Origin: Phytophthora sp. 'mugwort'
Taxonomy: Eukaryota; Oomycota; Peronosporomycetes; Peronosporales; Peronosporaceae
Assembly (NCBI GenBank): GCA_033558025.1
Contig: JAUCEF010000003.1
Coordinates: 2,444,001-2,508,000, forward strand
DNA length: 64,000 bases
Direction of reading: 5' to 3'
Below, piece after piece: positions 12,801-25,300 of this stretch; positions within the stretch are counted from its first letter, which is position 1; the number at the start of each line of letters is the position of its first letter. A program made the position numbers and the translations under genes. Under the pieces are notes generated by a model. That model did no database searches. It was not told the DNA's origin and saw only the letters and a list, made by a program, of their open reading frames with translations.

Positions 12801-13852
12801 TCGCCGTTAGGCAGGATCACTCTTTTCACGATGGTCCCCACACCCTTGATGGCAGCCTTGTTGCCATCGGCCACCGAAAGTTCGCCTTCATTTCGCTCGA
12901 TCAAATTGGCGAACTTGGACTTGTCGTTGCAAATATGGTGCGTGGCACCGCTGTCGACCGCCCACATCCCGGACACATTCTTGTCCGTCGAAACTCCACA
13001 TTCCAGAGAAACCGCGAACGCCACTCGATCGTAGTCGTTGTCGTAGCCGTCGCTGTCGTTTCTCCACTGGATGTTGTTGGCCCCGCGTCCACGGCCGTTG
13101 CCGCCGCGTCTCGGCCCTCTGTTCTCGTCCTTCTGCTTGGTCCAGCACTTGTCAATGACATGCCCCAATTTTTCGCAGTACGTGCATTGGCGAGGCTCAC
13201 GGTCGGCACTGAACGCCTTGGCCGCGTTCTCCGTCTTCACCGTCGCCGTCTTCTCGCCTTGTCGCTTGATGTGCTCGTTCGTGAGCACCTTCACAACGTC
13301 TTGCGACCGCAGTTCAGCGCTGCTCATCTCCAAGTTCAGCACGACGTTCTCGTAGCTCTTGGGGAGACTGCGCAGCAAGCAGATCGCCACGTCCTCGTCC
13401 TCCATCTTGGCGCCGATGCTGCTGAGCTTGGCGCTGATGTTCAGGACATCATTGCAATGATGCAACACATTGCCGCCTTCCGACATCTCCATGCTGAAGA
13501 GCTGTCGCTTCAGGTAGATGCGACCAGCCTTCTGCGATCCACCGTACAGCGTTTTCAAGCGCGTCCACGCGATCCATGCTTCCTCGCAGTCGTCGACCAC
13601 ATGATGGTAGTCGGCGTCCATGTGAAGCAACATCAGTCCAAAAGCGATGTTGCTCGACTTGACATACTCGTCCTTGGCCCGGGAGTCCGTAAAGGATGGA
13701 GACGTTTCCCGATTCACCACATGCCACGTCGACTTGGTCAGGAACACGCCACGCATGTAGCGGTTCCACGTCGCGTAGTTGTCTCCGTTGAACTTGTCGA
13801 TGGAGACCTTGGTCGAGACGTCTTGGGCAGAGGACATGGTGCTTGGGCTCAT
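9834..13852 (-). pseudogene. Copia gag-pol polyprotein E4, frameshifted
   Basis: Internal region from ATG 13850-13852 to TGA 9834-9836. The gag, protease and integrase core form one open frame of about 620 codons (knuckle [40 protein letters not shown]). A 1-bp deletion near 12031 then shifts the frame just after the integrase glutamate. Further lesions are 1 bp near 11514, 7 bp near 11007 and 1 bp near 10775, identical to those of E2. A 12-bp in-frame deletion near 12790 (EREIALYVP, shared with E5) shortens the segment after protease. The knuckle has Glu where E14 has Gly. The 5' part is A2-type; the 3' part is the copy of E2 within the long direct repeat. Confidence 0.9.
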
Positions 13853-13856
13853 AACC

Positions 13857-14198
13857 TGATAAAGGTGTTGAGGTCTTGACGCGAGGCTTGGGTTGAGCGG
13901 AGGGAGTTCTGCACTTGGTGCGAAGACCGGAGTGAAGACCACTTGAGCTGAAGAAGGAAGATTCGAAAGTGATTGATTTATCGGAGCTTACACTACCTAG
14001 TCTACCACATAGATATGCAGCCCTGCATCCAATCATTTGGTGCATCCAATCACCAACACTCCGCACTCGTCCAATCATCCTACTCGTCTAATCATCGGTT
14101 GCGTAAACAACGTACCGTAAACATCGCGGGATCGTGTTGGACCGGTTCGGGTTAACCGGTTACTGGTACACAGTACCAAAACCCGGCAACCCTTAATA
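13857..14198 (-). repeat. A2 LTR, 5' LTR of E4 and right end of array I
   Basis: 342 bp. On the minus strand it starts TATTAAGGGTTGCCGGG, a variant also seen at 49118. Its outer end abuts an A1 internal fragment at 14199 (CACGACACAG), so the array was inserted into, or recombined with, an A1 copy. The 5-bp flank CACGA has no partner in the window. Confidence 0.88.
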
Positions 14199-14592
14199 CA
14201 CGACACAGACTTGGTCCGCTCGACTTGAAAGGTGCCTTCGCGTCCTTGATCATGTGGTTGTCGACCATCTTGCGAAGCACCTCAACCGGAGCGTGACCCA
14301 TGCGCGCGTGCAGGTCGACAGTCTTGCCACTCGTCGCCGCATTCGCCGATCGCTGAGGCGTCTGAAGCCAGTAGAGTCCATCCATGAGGTTTGCCGTCGC
14401 CACCACTTGCTTGGAGCCTTTGTGCGCAATCTGCATCTTGGTGCCGTCGAACACCACTTGAAACTTGTCACTTTTGTTGATCTGCGGTACCGAAAGCAGA
14501 TTCTTGCTCATGCTTGGCACGTACAGCGCGTTCTTGATCTCGATCTCGCGCTCGTCGCCATTGGGCAGAACCACTTGTTCCACGATGGTCCC
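14199..14592 (-). pseudogene. Copia A1 internal fragment (protease-to-integrase region)
   Basis: 394 bp of A1-type coding sequence on the minus strand, equivalent to about 3700-4090 of E2. It encodes the stretch after protease ([16 protein letters not shown]) through the HH part of the integrase zinc-binding region (DLHARMGH). It is bounded left by the outer end of an A2 LTR and right by the outer end of an A1 LTR, and is what remains of a target element between two later insertions. No function is expected. Confidence 0.85.
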
Positions 14593-14942
14593 TATTGACG
14601 GTTACCGGTTTGGTATCAGTTATTAGCCGTGAACCGGTTAACCCGAACCGGTCCAATCCGAACCCACGTTGATTATGGTGATTACGGTAAGTTGTTTACG
14701 CCACCGATGATTAGACGAGTAGGATGATTGGACGAACACCGGTGAGTGATGGTTGATTAGATGCACTAGGTGATAGGACGCAGGGTCGCGTGTCTATAAC
14801 AGTAGGGTGTAAGCTCCAACAATTCAATCACTTTCGAATCTTCATTCTACCCCTCAAGTGCCTTCGCTCCGGTCCCGCCGTCTGCGACGTCCCTCCCTCC
14901 GCTTCGTACAAGCTTCGTGTCCAAGATCCATACCTTTCATCA
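14593..14942 (+). repeat. A1 LTR, 5' LTR of E5, 350 bp
   Basis: Starts TATTGACGGTTACCGGT directly after the A1 remnant and ends CCTTTCATCA before the primer-binding site GGTTATGAGCCC at 14943-14954. It is a full-length A1 reference for the split LTR pieces at 41853-41923 and 62757-63040. Confidence 0.92.
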
Positions 14943-14946
14943 GGTT

Positions 14947-17900
14947 ATGAGCCCAAGCACCATGTCCTCTGCCCAAGACGCCTCGACCAAGGTCTCCATT
15001 GACAAGTTCAACGGGGACAACTACGCGACGTGGAACCGCTACATGCGTGGCGTGTTCCTGACCAAGTCGACGTGGCATGTCGTGAACCGTGAGACGACGC
15101 CAAGCTACACGGACTCGCGGGCCAAGGACGACTACGTCAAGTTGAGCAACATCGCTTTCGGACTGATGCTGCTCCACATGGACGCGGACTACCACCATGT
15201 GGTCGACGACTGCGAGGAAGCGTGGGTTGCCTGGTCGCGCCTGAAGACGCTGTACGGTGGTTCGCAGAAGGCTGGACGCATCTACCTGAAGCGCCAACTC
15301 TTCAGCATGGAGATGTCGGAAGGCGGCAATGTGTTGCATCATTGCAACGAGGTCCTGAACATCAGCGCCAAGCTCAGCAGCATCGGCGCCAAGATGGAGG
15401 ACGAGGACGTGGCGATCTGCTTGCTGCGCAGTCTCCCCAAGAGCTACGAGAACGTCGTGCTGAACTTGGAGATGAGCAGCGCTGAACTGCGGTCGCAAGA
15501 CGTTGTGAAGGTGCTCACGAACGAGCACATCAAGCGACAAGGCGAGAAGACGGCGACGGTGAAGACGGAGAACGCGGCCAAGGCGTTCAGTGCCGACCGT
15601 GAGCCTCGCCAATGCACGTACTGCGAAAAATTGGGGCATGTCATTGACAAGTGCTGGACCAAGCAGAAGGACGAGAACCGAGGGCCGAGACGCGGCGGCA
15701 ACGGCCGTGGACGCGGGGCCAACAACATCCAGTGGAGAAACGACAGCGACGGCTACGACAACGACTACGATCGAGTGGCGTTCGCGGTTTCTCTGGAATG
15801 TGGAGTTTCGACGGACAAGAATGTGTCCGGGATGTGGGCGGTCGACAGCGGTGCCACGCACCATATTTGCAACGACAAGTCCAAGTTCGCCAATTTGATC
15901 GAGCGAAATGAAGGCGAACTTTCGGTGGCCGATGGCAACAAGGCTGCCATCAAGGGTGTGGGGACCATCGTGAAAAGAGTGATCCTGCCTAACGGCGACG
16001 AGCGCGAGATCGCGCTGTACGTGCCAAATATGAGCAAGACTCTGCTTTCGGTGCCGCAGATAAACAAGCATGGCAAGTTCCAAGTGATATTTGACGGCAC
16101 TGAGATGCACGTTTCGCGCAAGGACTCGAATCAAGTGGTGGCGACGGCGGATCTCGTGGATGGACTCTACTGGCTTCGCACACCTCAGCGATCGGCAAAT
16201 GCGGCGACAAGTGGAAGGACGGTCGATTTGCACGCGCGTATGGGTCACGCTCCAGTCGAGGTTCTTCGCAAGATGGTCGACACCAAGATGATCAAGGACG
16301 CGAAAGCACCTTCCAAGTCGAGTGGACCAAGTGTGTGTCGTGGTTGCCAGCAAGGCAAAATGGTCCAAAAACCATTCCCAAGCAACCGTGACAAGCGTCG
16401 CTACGACACATTTGAGCTGCTCCACTTCGACATCTGCGGACCCATGGAGGAAAACTCGCTTGGCGGCAGCAAGTACCTGCTACTGATCGTGGACGAAGCC
16501 AGCGGATGCATGAAGGGTTTCTGTCTGCGTGCCAAATCGGAGAGTGAAGACTGCATCAAGACGTACATCATGAAGGTGCAGAAGCAGTTCGGCAAGAAGG
16601 TCAAGTTTGTGCGGCACGACGGAGCTCGTGAGTTTGCGACCAACTCGCTCAACGACTTCTACGAAGACGAAGGCATCGAGCAGCAAACCACGGTTCCGTA
16701 CGCGCACCAGACGAACGGCACGGCAGAGCGAGCTATCCGAACTATCGTCACGATCGGCCGCAGCATGCTGCATCACGCTAAGCTGGACAAGTGTTTCTGG
16801 GCTGAGGCGGCCATGACTGCCATCTATGTGAAGAACCGCCTGCCGTCACCCAAGATCGAGCACAAGACTCCGTTCGAGATCGTCTACGAGTCCAAGCCGA
16901 GTGTGAAGCACATGCGTGTGTTCGGCTGTCGGACGTACATCCTGACTCCGAAGGAGAAGCGACTCAAGTGGGATCCCAAGGCTCGCGCTGGACTGTTCCT
17001 GGGTTACGAAGAAGTGTCCAAGGCGTATCGACTTTATGACATCGAGGCGGGGCAGGTGGTTATCAGTCGCGATGTCAACTTCGATGAGTCGACCTTTGGA
17101 TGTTCACCGTCGGTTTCTGATGAAGATGTCGACGACCTGGACTTCGACTCGCTCGACATCGACGATGATGGTCCGCGCCAGACGGAGTACAAACAGGCAG
17201 GGAAGCGCAAGAGCCGCCCGAGTGACGAAGATGAAGCTGCCAGAAGACCGCGCGCTGTGCGTCATCGACCTGGACTGGAAGAAGCAAGTGCACCGAACGA
17301 CTCCCCTTCGCACCGAACAGACGCAGATGAAGAAGAAAAGTCTGGAGACCAAGATGAAGAATCGACTCCATCTGTGTTTTGGCGTGCAAGTGCCAACGCG
17401 GTCGAAGCAGCCGTGGACTTATCGGAGCCGTCGACATTCCAAGAAGCGGTCAACGGCCCGGACCAACTGCACTGGCGCAAGGCGATTCGTGCTGAGCTCG
17501 AATCGATGCGACTTCGTGGTGTGTTTCGTGCTGCCAAGTTGCCCAGCGGACAAAGCGCCATCGGTACCAAGTGGGTGTTCAAGATTAAGCGCAAAGCCGA
17601 CGGATCGATCGAGAAGTACAAGGCGCGCCTGGTGGCCAAGGGTTTCAAGCAAAAGTACGGCATCGACTACACGGAGACGTTCTCGCCCGTGGTCAAGTAC
17701 GTGACGCTGCGCATGGTCATCGCGATTGCCAAGTATTTCGACTGGCCCCTCGACCAACTCGACGTGGTGACAGCTTTCCTGTACGGGATAATGTGGTGTT
17801 CTGCGCGGTCCCCGAAGGTGTTGATCTCGACGGTGACTTCGACTGCCTGGAATTGGTGAAGGCGATTTACGGTCTCAAGCAAGCTTCGCGCGTATGGAAC

Positions 17901-18967
17901 GAGACCTTCGACGAATTCGTGTGTTCTATCGGTTTTCAAGTTTCAGCCTTCGACCCGTGCCTCTACATCAAGGTTGTCGATGGCCACTGTGTTCTGTTGC
18001 TGGTCTACGTGGACGATGTGTTGGTACCGGAAGTTCACCCGAGCTGATCTCACGCACGAAGAACGACCTCAAGACACGCTTCGAAATGACTGACAGTGGC
18101 AAGTGTGTGTTCGTCTTTGGAATCGAGCTGGTGGATGGCCCGGACGGCAGCGTGACGATGTGTCAGCGCCGCTATGTGGATGACATTCTCAAGCGTTTTG
18201 GTATGGACGAGTGCAAGGCCGTGGTGAGTCCCGTCGACATAAGCACTCGACTGATTTCAAGTGACGCAGCGACCAAGGTGAACGCTCCGTTTCGCGAAGC
18301 TGTTGGTGCCCTCATGCACTTGATGACTGCTACTCGCCCGGATATCGCGTACGCAGTAGGCTATGTATCGCGCTTCATGGAGAACCCCCAAGAGGAACAC
18401 TGGGTTGCGGTCAAGCGCATTTTTCGCTATCTACAAGGCACCAAGACGCATGGAATCTGTTTCAAGCCAGGCAACAAGATCGACTTTCGTGGGTATTCGG
18501 ATGCGGACTGGGCTGGCGACCTCGCGGACCGCAAGTCGACTTCCGGCTACACGTTCATGCTGATGGGTGCGCCAGTGAGCTGGGGAAGCAAGAAGCAGTC
18601 AAGTGTTTCGCTGTCTACGAGCGAGGCGGAATACATCGCGCTCAGTCTGGCGATCCAAGAAGGCAAGTGGATTCATCGCCTGCTATGCGAGATTTTGGCG
18701 GCTGCCAACGAGACTGGACCCGAGCTCAAGATCCGCGAAGACAACCAGTCGTGCATCAAGATGACGAAGAACCCAGTGAACCATGGTCGCGCCAAGCACA
18801 TCGACATCAAGTACCATCACATCCGTGATGAGGTCAAGCGCGGCGAAGTCAAGCTCGAGTACTGCGAGACTTCTATCATGCTGGCGGACATCATGACCAA
18901 GGCACTGCCAGGACCGCGCCACATGGATCTGACGGCGTCCCTCGGAATTCACGCGTGTTCGCATTGA
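14947..18967 (+). pseudogene. Copia gag-pol polyprotein E5, gag to RT core open, frameshifted in RT
   Basis: The ATG at 14947-14949 opens a frame that runs through gag (knuckle [14 protein letters not shown]), protease ([11 protein letters not shown]), integrase ([22 protein letters not shown]) and the RT fingers to 17859. A 7-bp deletion near 17793 and a 1-bp deletion near 18027 then break RT before YVDD. RNase H (DADWAGD) is readable in the last frame, with TGA at 18965-18967. The first ~410 bp of coding sequence and the 5' LTR are A1-type. From about 15355 onward the sequence is A2-type, including the 12-bp deletion seen in E4. A truncated Gag-PR-IN protein could in principle be made, but RT would not. 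Confidence 0.9.
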
Positions 18968-18974
18968 GGGGGCG

Positions 18975-19317
18975 TATTGACGGTTACCGGGTTTTGGTAC
19001 TGTGTACCAGTAACCGGTTAACCCGAACCGGTCCAACACGATCCCGCGATGTTTACGGTACGTTGTTTACGCAACCGATGATTAGACGAGTAGGATGATT
19101 GGACGAGTGCGGAGTGTTGGTGATTGGATGCACCAAATGATTGGATGCAGGGCTGCATATCTATGTGGTAGACTAGGTAGTGTAAGCTCCGATAAAATCA
19201 ATCACTTTCGAATCTTCCTTCTTCAGCTCAAGTGGTCTTCACTCCGGTCTTCGCACCAAGTGCAGAACCTCCTTCGCTCCGTCCAAGCTTCACTTATCAA
19301 GATCCATACCTTTATCA
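18975..19317 (+). repeat. A2 LTR shared by E5 (3') and E6 (5'), 343 bp
   Basis: Preceded by TGAGGGGGCG (pol stop overlapping the purine tract) and followed by the E6 primer-binding site at 19318-19329. It mirrors the LTR at 9484-9826 on the other arm of the large inverted repeat. Confidence 0.9.
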
Positions 19318-21999
19318 GGTTATGAGCCCAAGCACCATGTCATCTGCCCAAGACGTCTCGACCAAGGTCTCCATCGACAAGTTCAACGGAGACAACTACG
19401 CGACGTGGAACCGCTACATGCGTGGCGTGTTCCTGACCAAGTCGACGTGGCATGTCGTGAACCGTGAGACGACGCCAAGCTACACGGACTCGCGGGCCAA
19501 GGACGACTACGTCAAGTTGAGCAACATCGCTTTCGGACTGATGCTGCTCCACATGGACGCGGACTACCACCATGTGGTCGACGACTGCGAGGAAGCGTGG
19601 GTTGCCTGGTCGCGCCTGAAGACGCTGTACGGTGGTTCGCAGAAGGCTGGACGCATCTACCTGAAGCGCCAACTCTTCAGCATGGAGATGTCGGAAGGCG
19701 GCAATGTGTTGCATCATTGCAACGAGGTCCTCAACATCAGCGCCAAGCTCAGCAGCATCGGTGCCAAGATGGAGGACGAGGACGTGGCGATCTGCTTGTT
19801 GCGCAGCCTCCCCAAGAGCTACGAGAACGTCGTGCTGAACTTGGAGATGAGCAGCGCTGAACTGCGGTCGCAAGACGTCGTGAAGGTGCTCACGAACGAG
19901 CACATCAAGAGACAAGGCGAGAAGACGGCGACGGTGAAGACGGAGAACGCGGCCAAGGCGTTCAACACCGACCGAGAGTCTCGCCAGTGTACGTACTGCG
20001 GAAAAGTGGGGCACACGATTGACAAGTGCTGGACCAAGCAGAAGGACGAGAACCGAGGGCCGAGACGCGGCGGCAACGGCCGTGGACGCGGGGCCAACAA
20101 CATCCAGTGGAGAAACGACAGCAACGGCTACGACTACGACTACGATCGAGTAGCGTTCGCGGTTTCACTGGAATGTGTCCGGGATGTGGGCGGTCGACAG
20201 CGGCGCAACGCACCACATCTGCAACGACAAGACCAAGTTCGTCCATTTGATTGAGCGGAACGAAGGCGAACTTTCGGTGGCCGACGGCAACAAGGCGGCC
20301 ATCATGGGTGTGGGGACCATCGTGGAACAAGTGGTTGTGCCCAATGGCGACGAGCGCGAGATCGAGATCAAGAACGCGCTGTACGTGCCAAGCATGAGCA
20401 AGAATCTGCTTTCGGTACCGCAGATCAACAAAAGTGACAAGTTTCAAGTGGTGTTCGACGGCACCAAGATGCAGATTGCGCACAAAGGCTCCAAGCAAGT
20501 GGTGGCGACGGCAAACCTCATGGATGGACTCTACTGGCTTCAAACGCCTCAGCGATCGGCGAATGCGGCGACGAGTGGCAAGACTGTCGACCTGCACGCG
20601 CGCATGGGTCACGCTCCGGTTGAGGTGCTTCGCAAGATGGTCGACAACCACATGATCAAGGACGCGAAGGCACCTTTCAAGTCGAGCGGACCAAGTCTGT
20701 GTCGTGGTTGCCAGCAAGGTAAAATGGTCCAAAAACCATTCCCAAGCAACCGTGACAAGCGTCGCTACGACACATTTGAGCTGCTCCACTTTGCCATCTG
20801 CGGACCCATGGAGGAAAACTCGCTTGGCGGCAGCAAGTACCTGCTACTGATCGTGGACGAAGCCAGTGGATGCATGAAGGGTTTCTGCCTGCGTGCCAAG
20901 TCGGAGAGCGAAGACTGCATCAAGACGTACATCATGAAGGTGCAGAAGCAGTTCGGCAAGAAGGTCAAGTTTGTGCGGCACGACGGAGCTCGTGAGTTTG
21001 CGACCAACTCGCTCAACGACTTCTACGAAGACGAAGGCATCGAGCAGCAAACCACGGTTCCGTACGCGCACCAGACGAACGGCACGGCAGAGCGAGCTAT
21101 CCGAACTATCGTCACGATCGGCCGCAGCATGCTGCATCACGCTAAGCTGGACAAGTGTTTCTGGGCTGAGGCGGCGATGACGGCCATCTATGTGAAGAAC
21201 CGCCTGCCGTCACCCAAGATCGAGCACAAGACTCCGTTCGAGATCGTTTACAACTCCAAGCCGAGTGTGAAGCACATGCGTGTGTTCGGCTGTCGGACGT
21301 ACATTCTGACTCCGAAGGAGAAGCGGCTCAAGTGGGATCCCAAGGCTCGCGCTGGACTGTTCCTGGGTTACGAAGAAGTGTCCAAGGCGTATCGACTTTA
21401 TGACATCGAGGCGGGGCAGGTGGTTATCAGTCGCGATGTCAACTTCGATGAGTCGACCTTTGGATGTTCACCGACGATTTCCGACGAAGATGTCGACGAC
21501 CTGGACTTCGACTCGCTCGACATCGACAATGATGGTTTCCGCCAAACGGAGTACACGCAGGCATGGAAGCGCAAGAGCCGCCCGAGCGACGAAGATGAAG
21601 CTGCCAGAAAACCGCGAGCTGTGCGTCATCGACCTGGACTGGAAGAAGCAAGTGCGCCGAACTACTCCCCTCCGCACCGAGCAGACGCAGACGAAGAAGA
21701 AAAGTCTGGAGACCAAGATGAAGAATCGACTCCACCAGTTTTTTGGCGTGCAAGTGCCAATGCCGTCGAAGCAGGCGATCTATCGGAGCCGACGACATTC
21801 CAAGAAGCGGTGAACGGCCCCGACCAAGTGCACTGGCGCAAGGCGATTCGTGCTGAGCTCGAATCGATGCGACTTCGTGGTGTGTTTCGTGCTGCCAAGT
21901 TGCCTAACGGACAACGCGCCATCGGCACCAAGTGGGTGTTCAAGATCAAGCGCAAAGCGGACGGATCGATCGAGAAGTACAAGGCGCGCCTCGTGGCCA

Positions 22000-22004
22000 A
22001 GGGG
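22000..22004. other. Target site duplication of Ba, left copy (AGGGG)
   Basis: AGGGG immediately precedes TGTTGTC, the start of the Ba 5' LTR. The same five bases follow the 3' LTR at 26724-26728. The uninterrupted target GGCCAAGGGGTTCAAGC is seen in other A1 copies. Confidence 0.95.
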
Positions 22005-22316
22005 TGTTGTCAAGGAGACGCCTCGAGCAGCTGCTGTATACCGGTAGGATACCGGTATGACCTTCACTCAGTGGTACCTCAATCACTCGGCAATTACGGG
22101 ACGATGATTACGATGCACGTGGGTACAAGATTGTGGGTACAAGATGGGCATCGACGTGGCGCTCTGCGATTGGCTGAAGTAACTCAGTATCCAGTAGAGA
22201 ATCCAGTAGAGTGTACCCAGTAGGTAGAACTGTAGGCTTAGAGGTAGCAAGGAGTTTGCGAATTAAGGACCTAAATCAATCACTTTGCATATTGCCATCA
22301 AGTGACCAAGCCTTTT
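22005..22316 (+). repeat. Ba 5' LTR, 312 bp
   Basis: Starts TGTTGTCAAGGAGACG and ends GACCAAGCCTTTT, immediately before GGTTATGAGCCC. It holds the near-palindrome TATACCGGTAGGATACCGGT and the conserved CAATCACTTTGCAT block proposed as transcription start. Confidence 0.92.
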
Positions 22317-22320
22317 GGTT

Positions 22321-25300
22321 ATGAGCCCAAGCCCCGTCTTCCCTGACCAAGACCCCGACTACGTCTTCGCCATGGAAGCCACTTCGACTACGACCGCCCG
22401 CATCAACAAGTTCGACGGAACTAACTTCCACACGTGGAAGTTCAAGATGCAGATGGTGCTCGAGGAGCGCGAACTGTGGGAAGTGACAAGTGGGGAAGTG
22501 AAGCTGGAGCACTGCCAAACTGCGGCGGATCAAGCGCTCTTTCGGAAGAAGTCGCGCAAGGCGCTGGCGATGATCTGTCTCGCGATGGAGGATTCGCAGC
22601 TGCCGCTGGTTCGCTCGGCGAGTGGCGCGCATGATGCATGGTCAAGACTGGAAGGACACTTCGAGAAGAAGAGTTTTGCCAACAAGCTCTTTCTTCGTCG
22701 GCGTTTCTTCACGCTCATGATGGAGGAAGGTGATGATGTGCTTCAACACATCAACAAGCTCAAGACTCTGGCGGAACAGCTCGACGCGGTCGGCGCTCCG
22801 GTCAGCGAGGACAACTTGGTGATCACGCTTCTCGGGAGCCTGAGCGAGTCGTATCAGTTCCTGATCACGGCGTTGGAGTCAAGATCCGACACGCTGACGT
22901 GGGAGCTGGTGACGTCTCGGCTGCTACATGAAGACATGAAGCGCAAGGAGCAGGGTGGCGATGGAGATGGCGCCGCGCCTGGCCAGGCGTTCATGATGAG
23001 GGACAACAAGCATAAGGGCCGACCGTCGAAGAAGAACGGTGCGTGCCACAACTGCGGCAAGCATGGACATTGGATCGCGGAGTGTCCCTCGCGGATCCAT
23101 GACAACACGGAACGGCAGCGCTCGCAGCGTGCCAACGTCGCGCGTGAGGACGACTCCGGCGACTATCTCTTCTTCGTCGACGGCGATGACGATGCGGCCA
23201 TGGCAGCGTCGGCGAGTGGCACCTGGCTGGTCGACTCGGGTGCGACGCAGCACATAGCGCACTCCAAGAAGTTCATGAGAAACTACAAGGCCTTCACTCC
23301 GGTCGACGTGCGTCTCGCAGACGACGGTGTGGTTCAAGCGATCGGCAGCGGCGACATTGTGATGGAGATGAAGACGCCTCGTGGCATCAAGAAGGGTGTG
23401 CTCACGAACGTGTGGCACATTCCCAAGCTAACGCGCAACCTCTTCTCGATCGGGCGCTTCACCAAGGACGTCGGATCAGTGACCTTCGACAGCGACGGAT
23501 GCTTCATCGCGCTGAAGGGGATGAAGTGCACGATAGGTGCGCGTGACGGCAAGCTGTTCAAGCTGTGCATGACGCCCGTGCGCCTGGACGAAGCGAATTC
23601 GGCGAGTCCGAACGGGAGCCAAGGGGACACCAAGTCGTACCTCTGGCACCTTCGACTAGGCCACATCGGTCACGCTGGGCTCGACGCCATCGTCAAGAAG
23701 AAGCTCAGCGTCGGCATTGACCTCGGGTCCGCGAGCAAGTGGGAGACGTGCGACGGATGCGCGCCCGGCAAGCAGGCGCGTTTGAGTTTCGAATCGACAT
23801 CGCCCAAGCGTGCCAATGAACTACTGGAGGTAGTGCACAGTGACGTATGCGGGCCCATGCGCACGCCGACGTTTGGCGGCAAGCGCTACTTCGTCACCTT
23901 TATCGACGACAAGTCACGCTACTGCGTGGTGTACCTGGTAAAGAACAAGTGGGAGGTGGCCGACAAGTTCGCGCACTTTGTGGCGTTTGCGGAGACACAG
24001 ACTGGCAAGCGCGTCAAGGAGCTTCGCAGTGACAACGGTGGTGAGTACAAATCCGACAAAATGGCCAAGTTTTGCAGCAAGCGCGGCATCGTGCAAAAGT
24101 TCACGCCGCCATACACGCCGCAGCTCAACGGAATCGCGGAGCGCATGAACCGGACGCTAGTTAAATGCGCGCGGTGCATGCTGGAGCACGCGATTCTGTC
24201 CAAGGCATACTGGGGCGAAGCAGTCATGACGGCTATATTCCTGCGCAACCGCTGTCCGACACATGCGCTTGACAACGATAAGTCTCCGTACGAGCTGTGG
24301 ACTGCCAAGAAACCATTGCTGGCCAACCTCAAAGTCTTCGGTTGCCACGCCTACGTGCATGTGGCGAAAGAGAAGCGAACCAAGCTGGATGCGCGATCGG
24401 TGCGATGCAGGTTCCTGGGGTACTCGGACCACGAGAAAGCGTATCGGTTCGAGGAGATCGAGAGTGGTCGCGTGCTGGTGAGCCGCGATGCACAGTTCAT
24501 GGAAGACGTCTTCGACGGTGGAAGACGCGACTACAAACCCAAGGAGGCGCTGGTGGACCTTCAAGATGCGGAAGAAGGCACCACGGACAAAGATGAATAG
24601 TCGGCATCGGACGACGAAGATGAAGAGACTGCGCGGGATGATGAATTCTTGCCCGGCAGCAAGAGACACCCGCGGACACAGTCGCTGGAGGAAGCGGTGG
24701 AGACCCCGAGTGCCAAGCGATACGCGTCAGAGAATCGACGCCAAGGCCTGGATGAGATGTCTGCCATGGCTCGAGACAACGACAAGAGCTTCGAGGCGGC
24801 GTACGTCGTGGATTCAGTGGGAGAAATGCCGACCACGTTCAAGTCGGCGATGGAATCCAACGACGCACGCAAATGGAAGGAGGCCTGCGACTCGGAGTAC
24901 GACTCGCTGTGCAAGAACGACACATGGGACGTGGTACCGCTGCCCAAGGGACGCAAGGCCATCGGCTGTCGATGGGTCTTTCGCGTGAAGGAGAACCAAG
25001 CCGGCGAGATCGAACGATACAAGGCGCGCCCGGTGGCTAAGGGCTTCTCGCAGAAGCACGGCATCGACTACGACGAGACCTTCGCGCCCGTGGCCAAGTT
25101 CACGTCCATCCGAATCGTGCTAGCGATGGCTGCCAAGTACGGGCTCAAGCTGCACCAGATGGACGTTAAGACAGCCTTTCTTAACGGCGTCCTGGATGAA
25201 GACATCTACATGCAGCAGCCGGACGGATACATAAGCGAAGGACGCCCGGATCATGTGTGCAAGCTCAAGCGCGCGCTCTACGGTCTCAAGCAGTCGCCGC

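Larger units (their letters stand above)
1..14198 (-). mobile_element. Tandem array I of family A copia elements (E1-E4) sharing LTRs
   Basis: Four internal regions in the same orientation are separated by single LTRs (725-1067, 5110-5459, 9484-9826) and closed on the right by an LTR at 13857-14198. Each LTR has a primer-binding site on its left and a purine tract plus pol stop codon on its right, so it serves as 5' LTR of one copy and 3' LTR of the next. The LTR order is A2, A1, A2, A2, so E2 and E3 have unlike LTRs at their two ends. The simplest cause is unequal recombination between LTRs of related elements. The array runs off the left edge of the window. Confidence 0.85.

Noticed and set aside
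12374..13879. A 501-codon open frame antisense to E4 gag-integrase (with a 523-codon counterpart at 14854-16425 antisense to E5).
   Set aside because: It mirrors the polyprotein codon for codon, recurs wherever an intact copy lies, and is low-complexity in composition. GC-rich third positions create such shadows; no independent start signal or domain was seen.
14588..14592. GTCCC before the E5 LTR as a further partner of the GGGAC/GTCCC pair.
   Set aside because: It lies in A1 coding sequence (GATGGTCCC), not in the A1 LTR, so the match of five bases is coincidental.
14917..14946. Polyprotein starting upstream of the primer-binding-site ATG, within the LTR.
   Set aside because: The upstream in-frame codons begin with GTG or TTG, and differ between A1, A2 and B. 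The first ATG is the one in the primer site.
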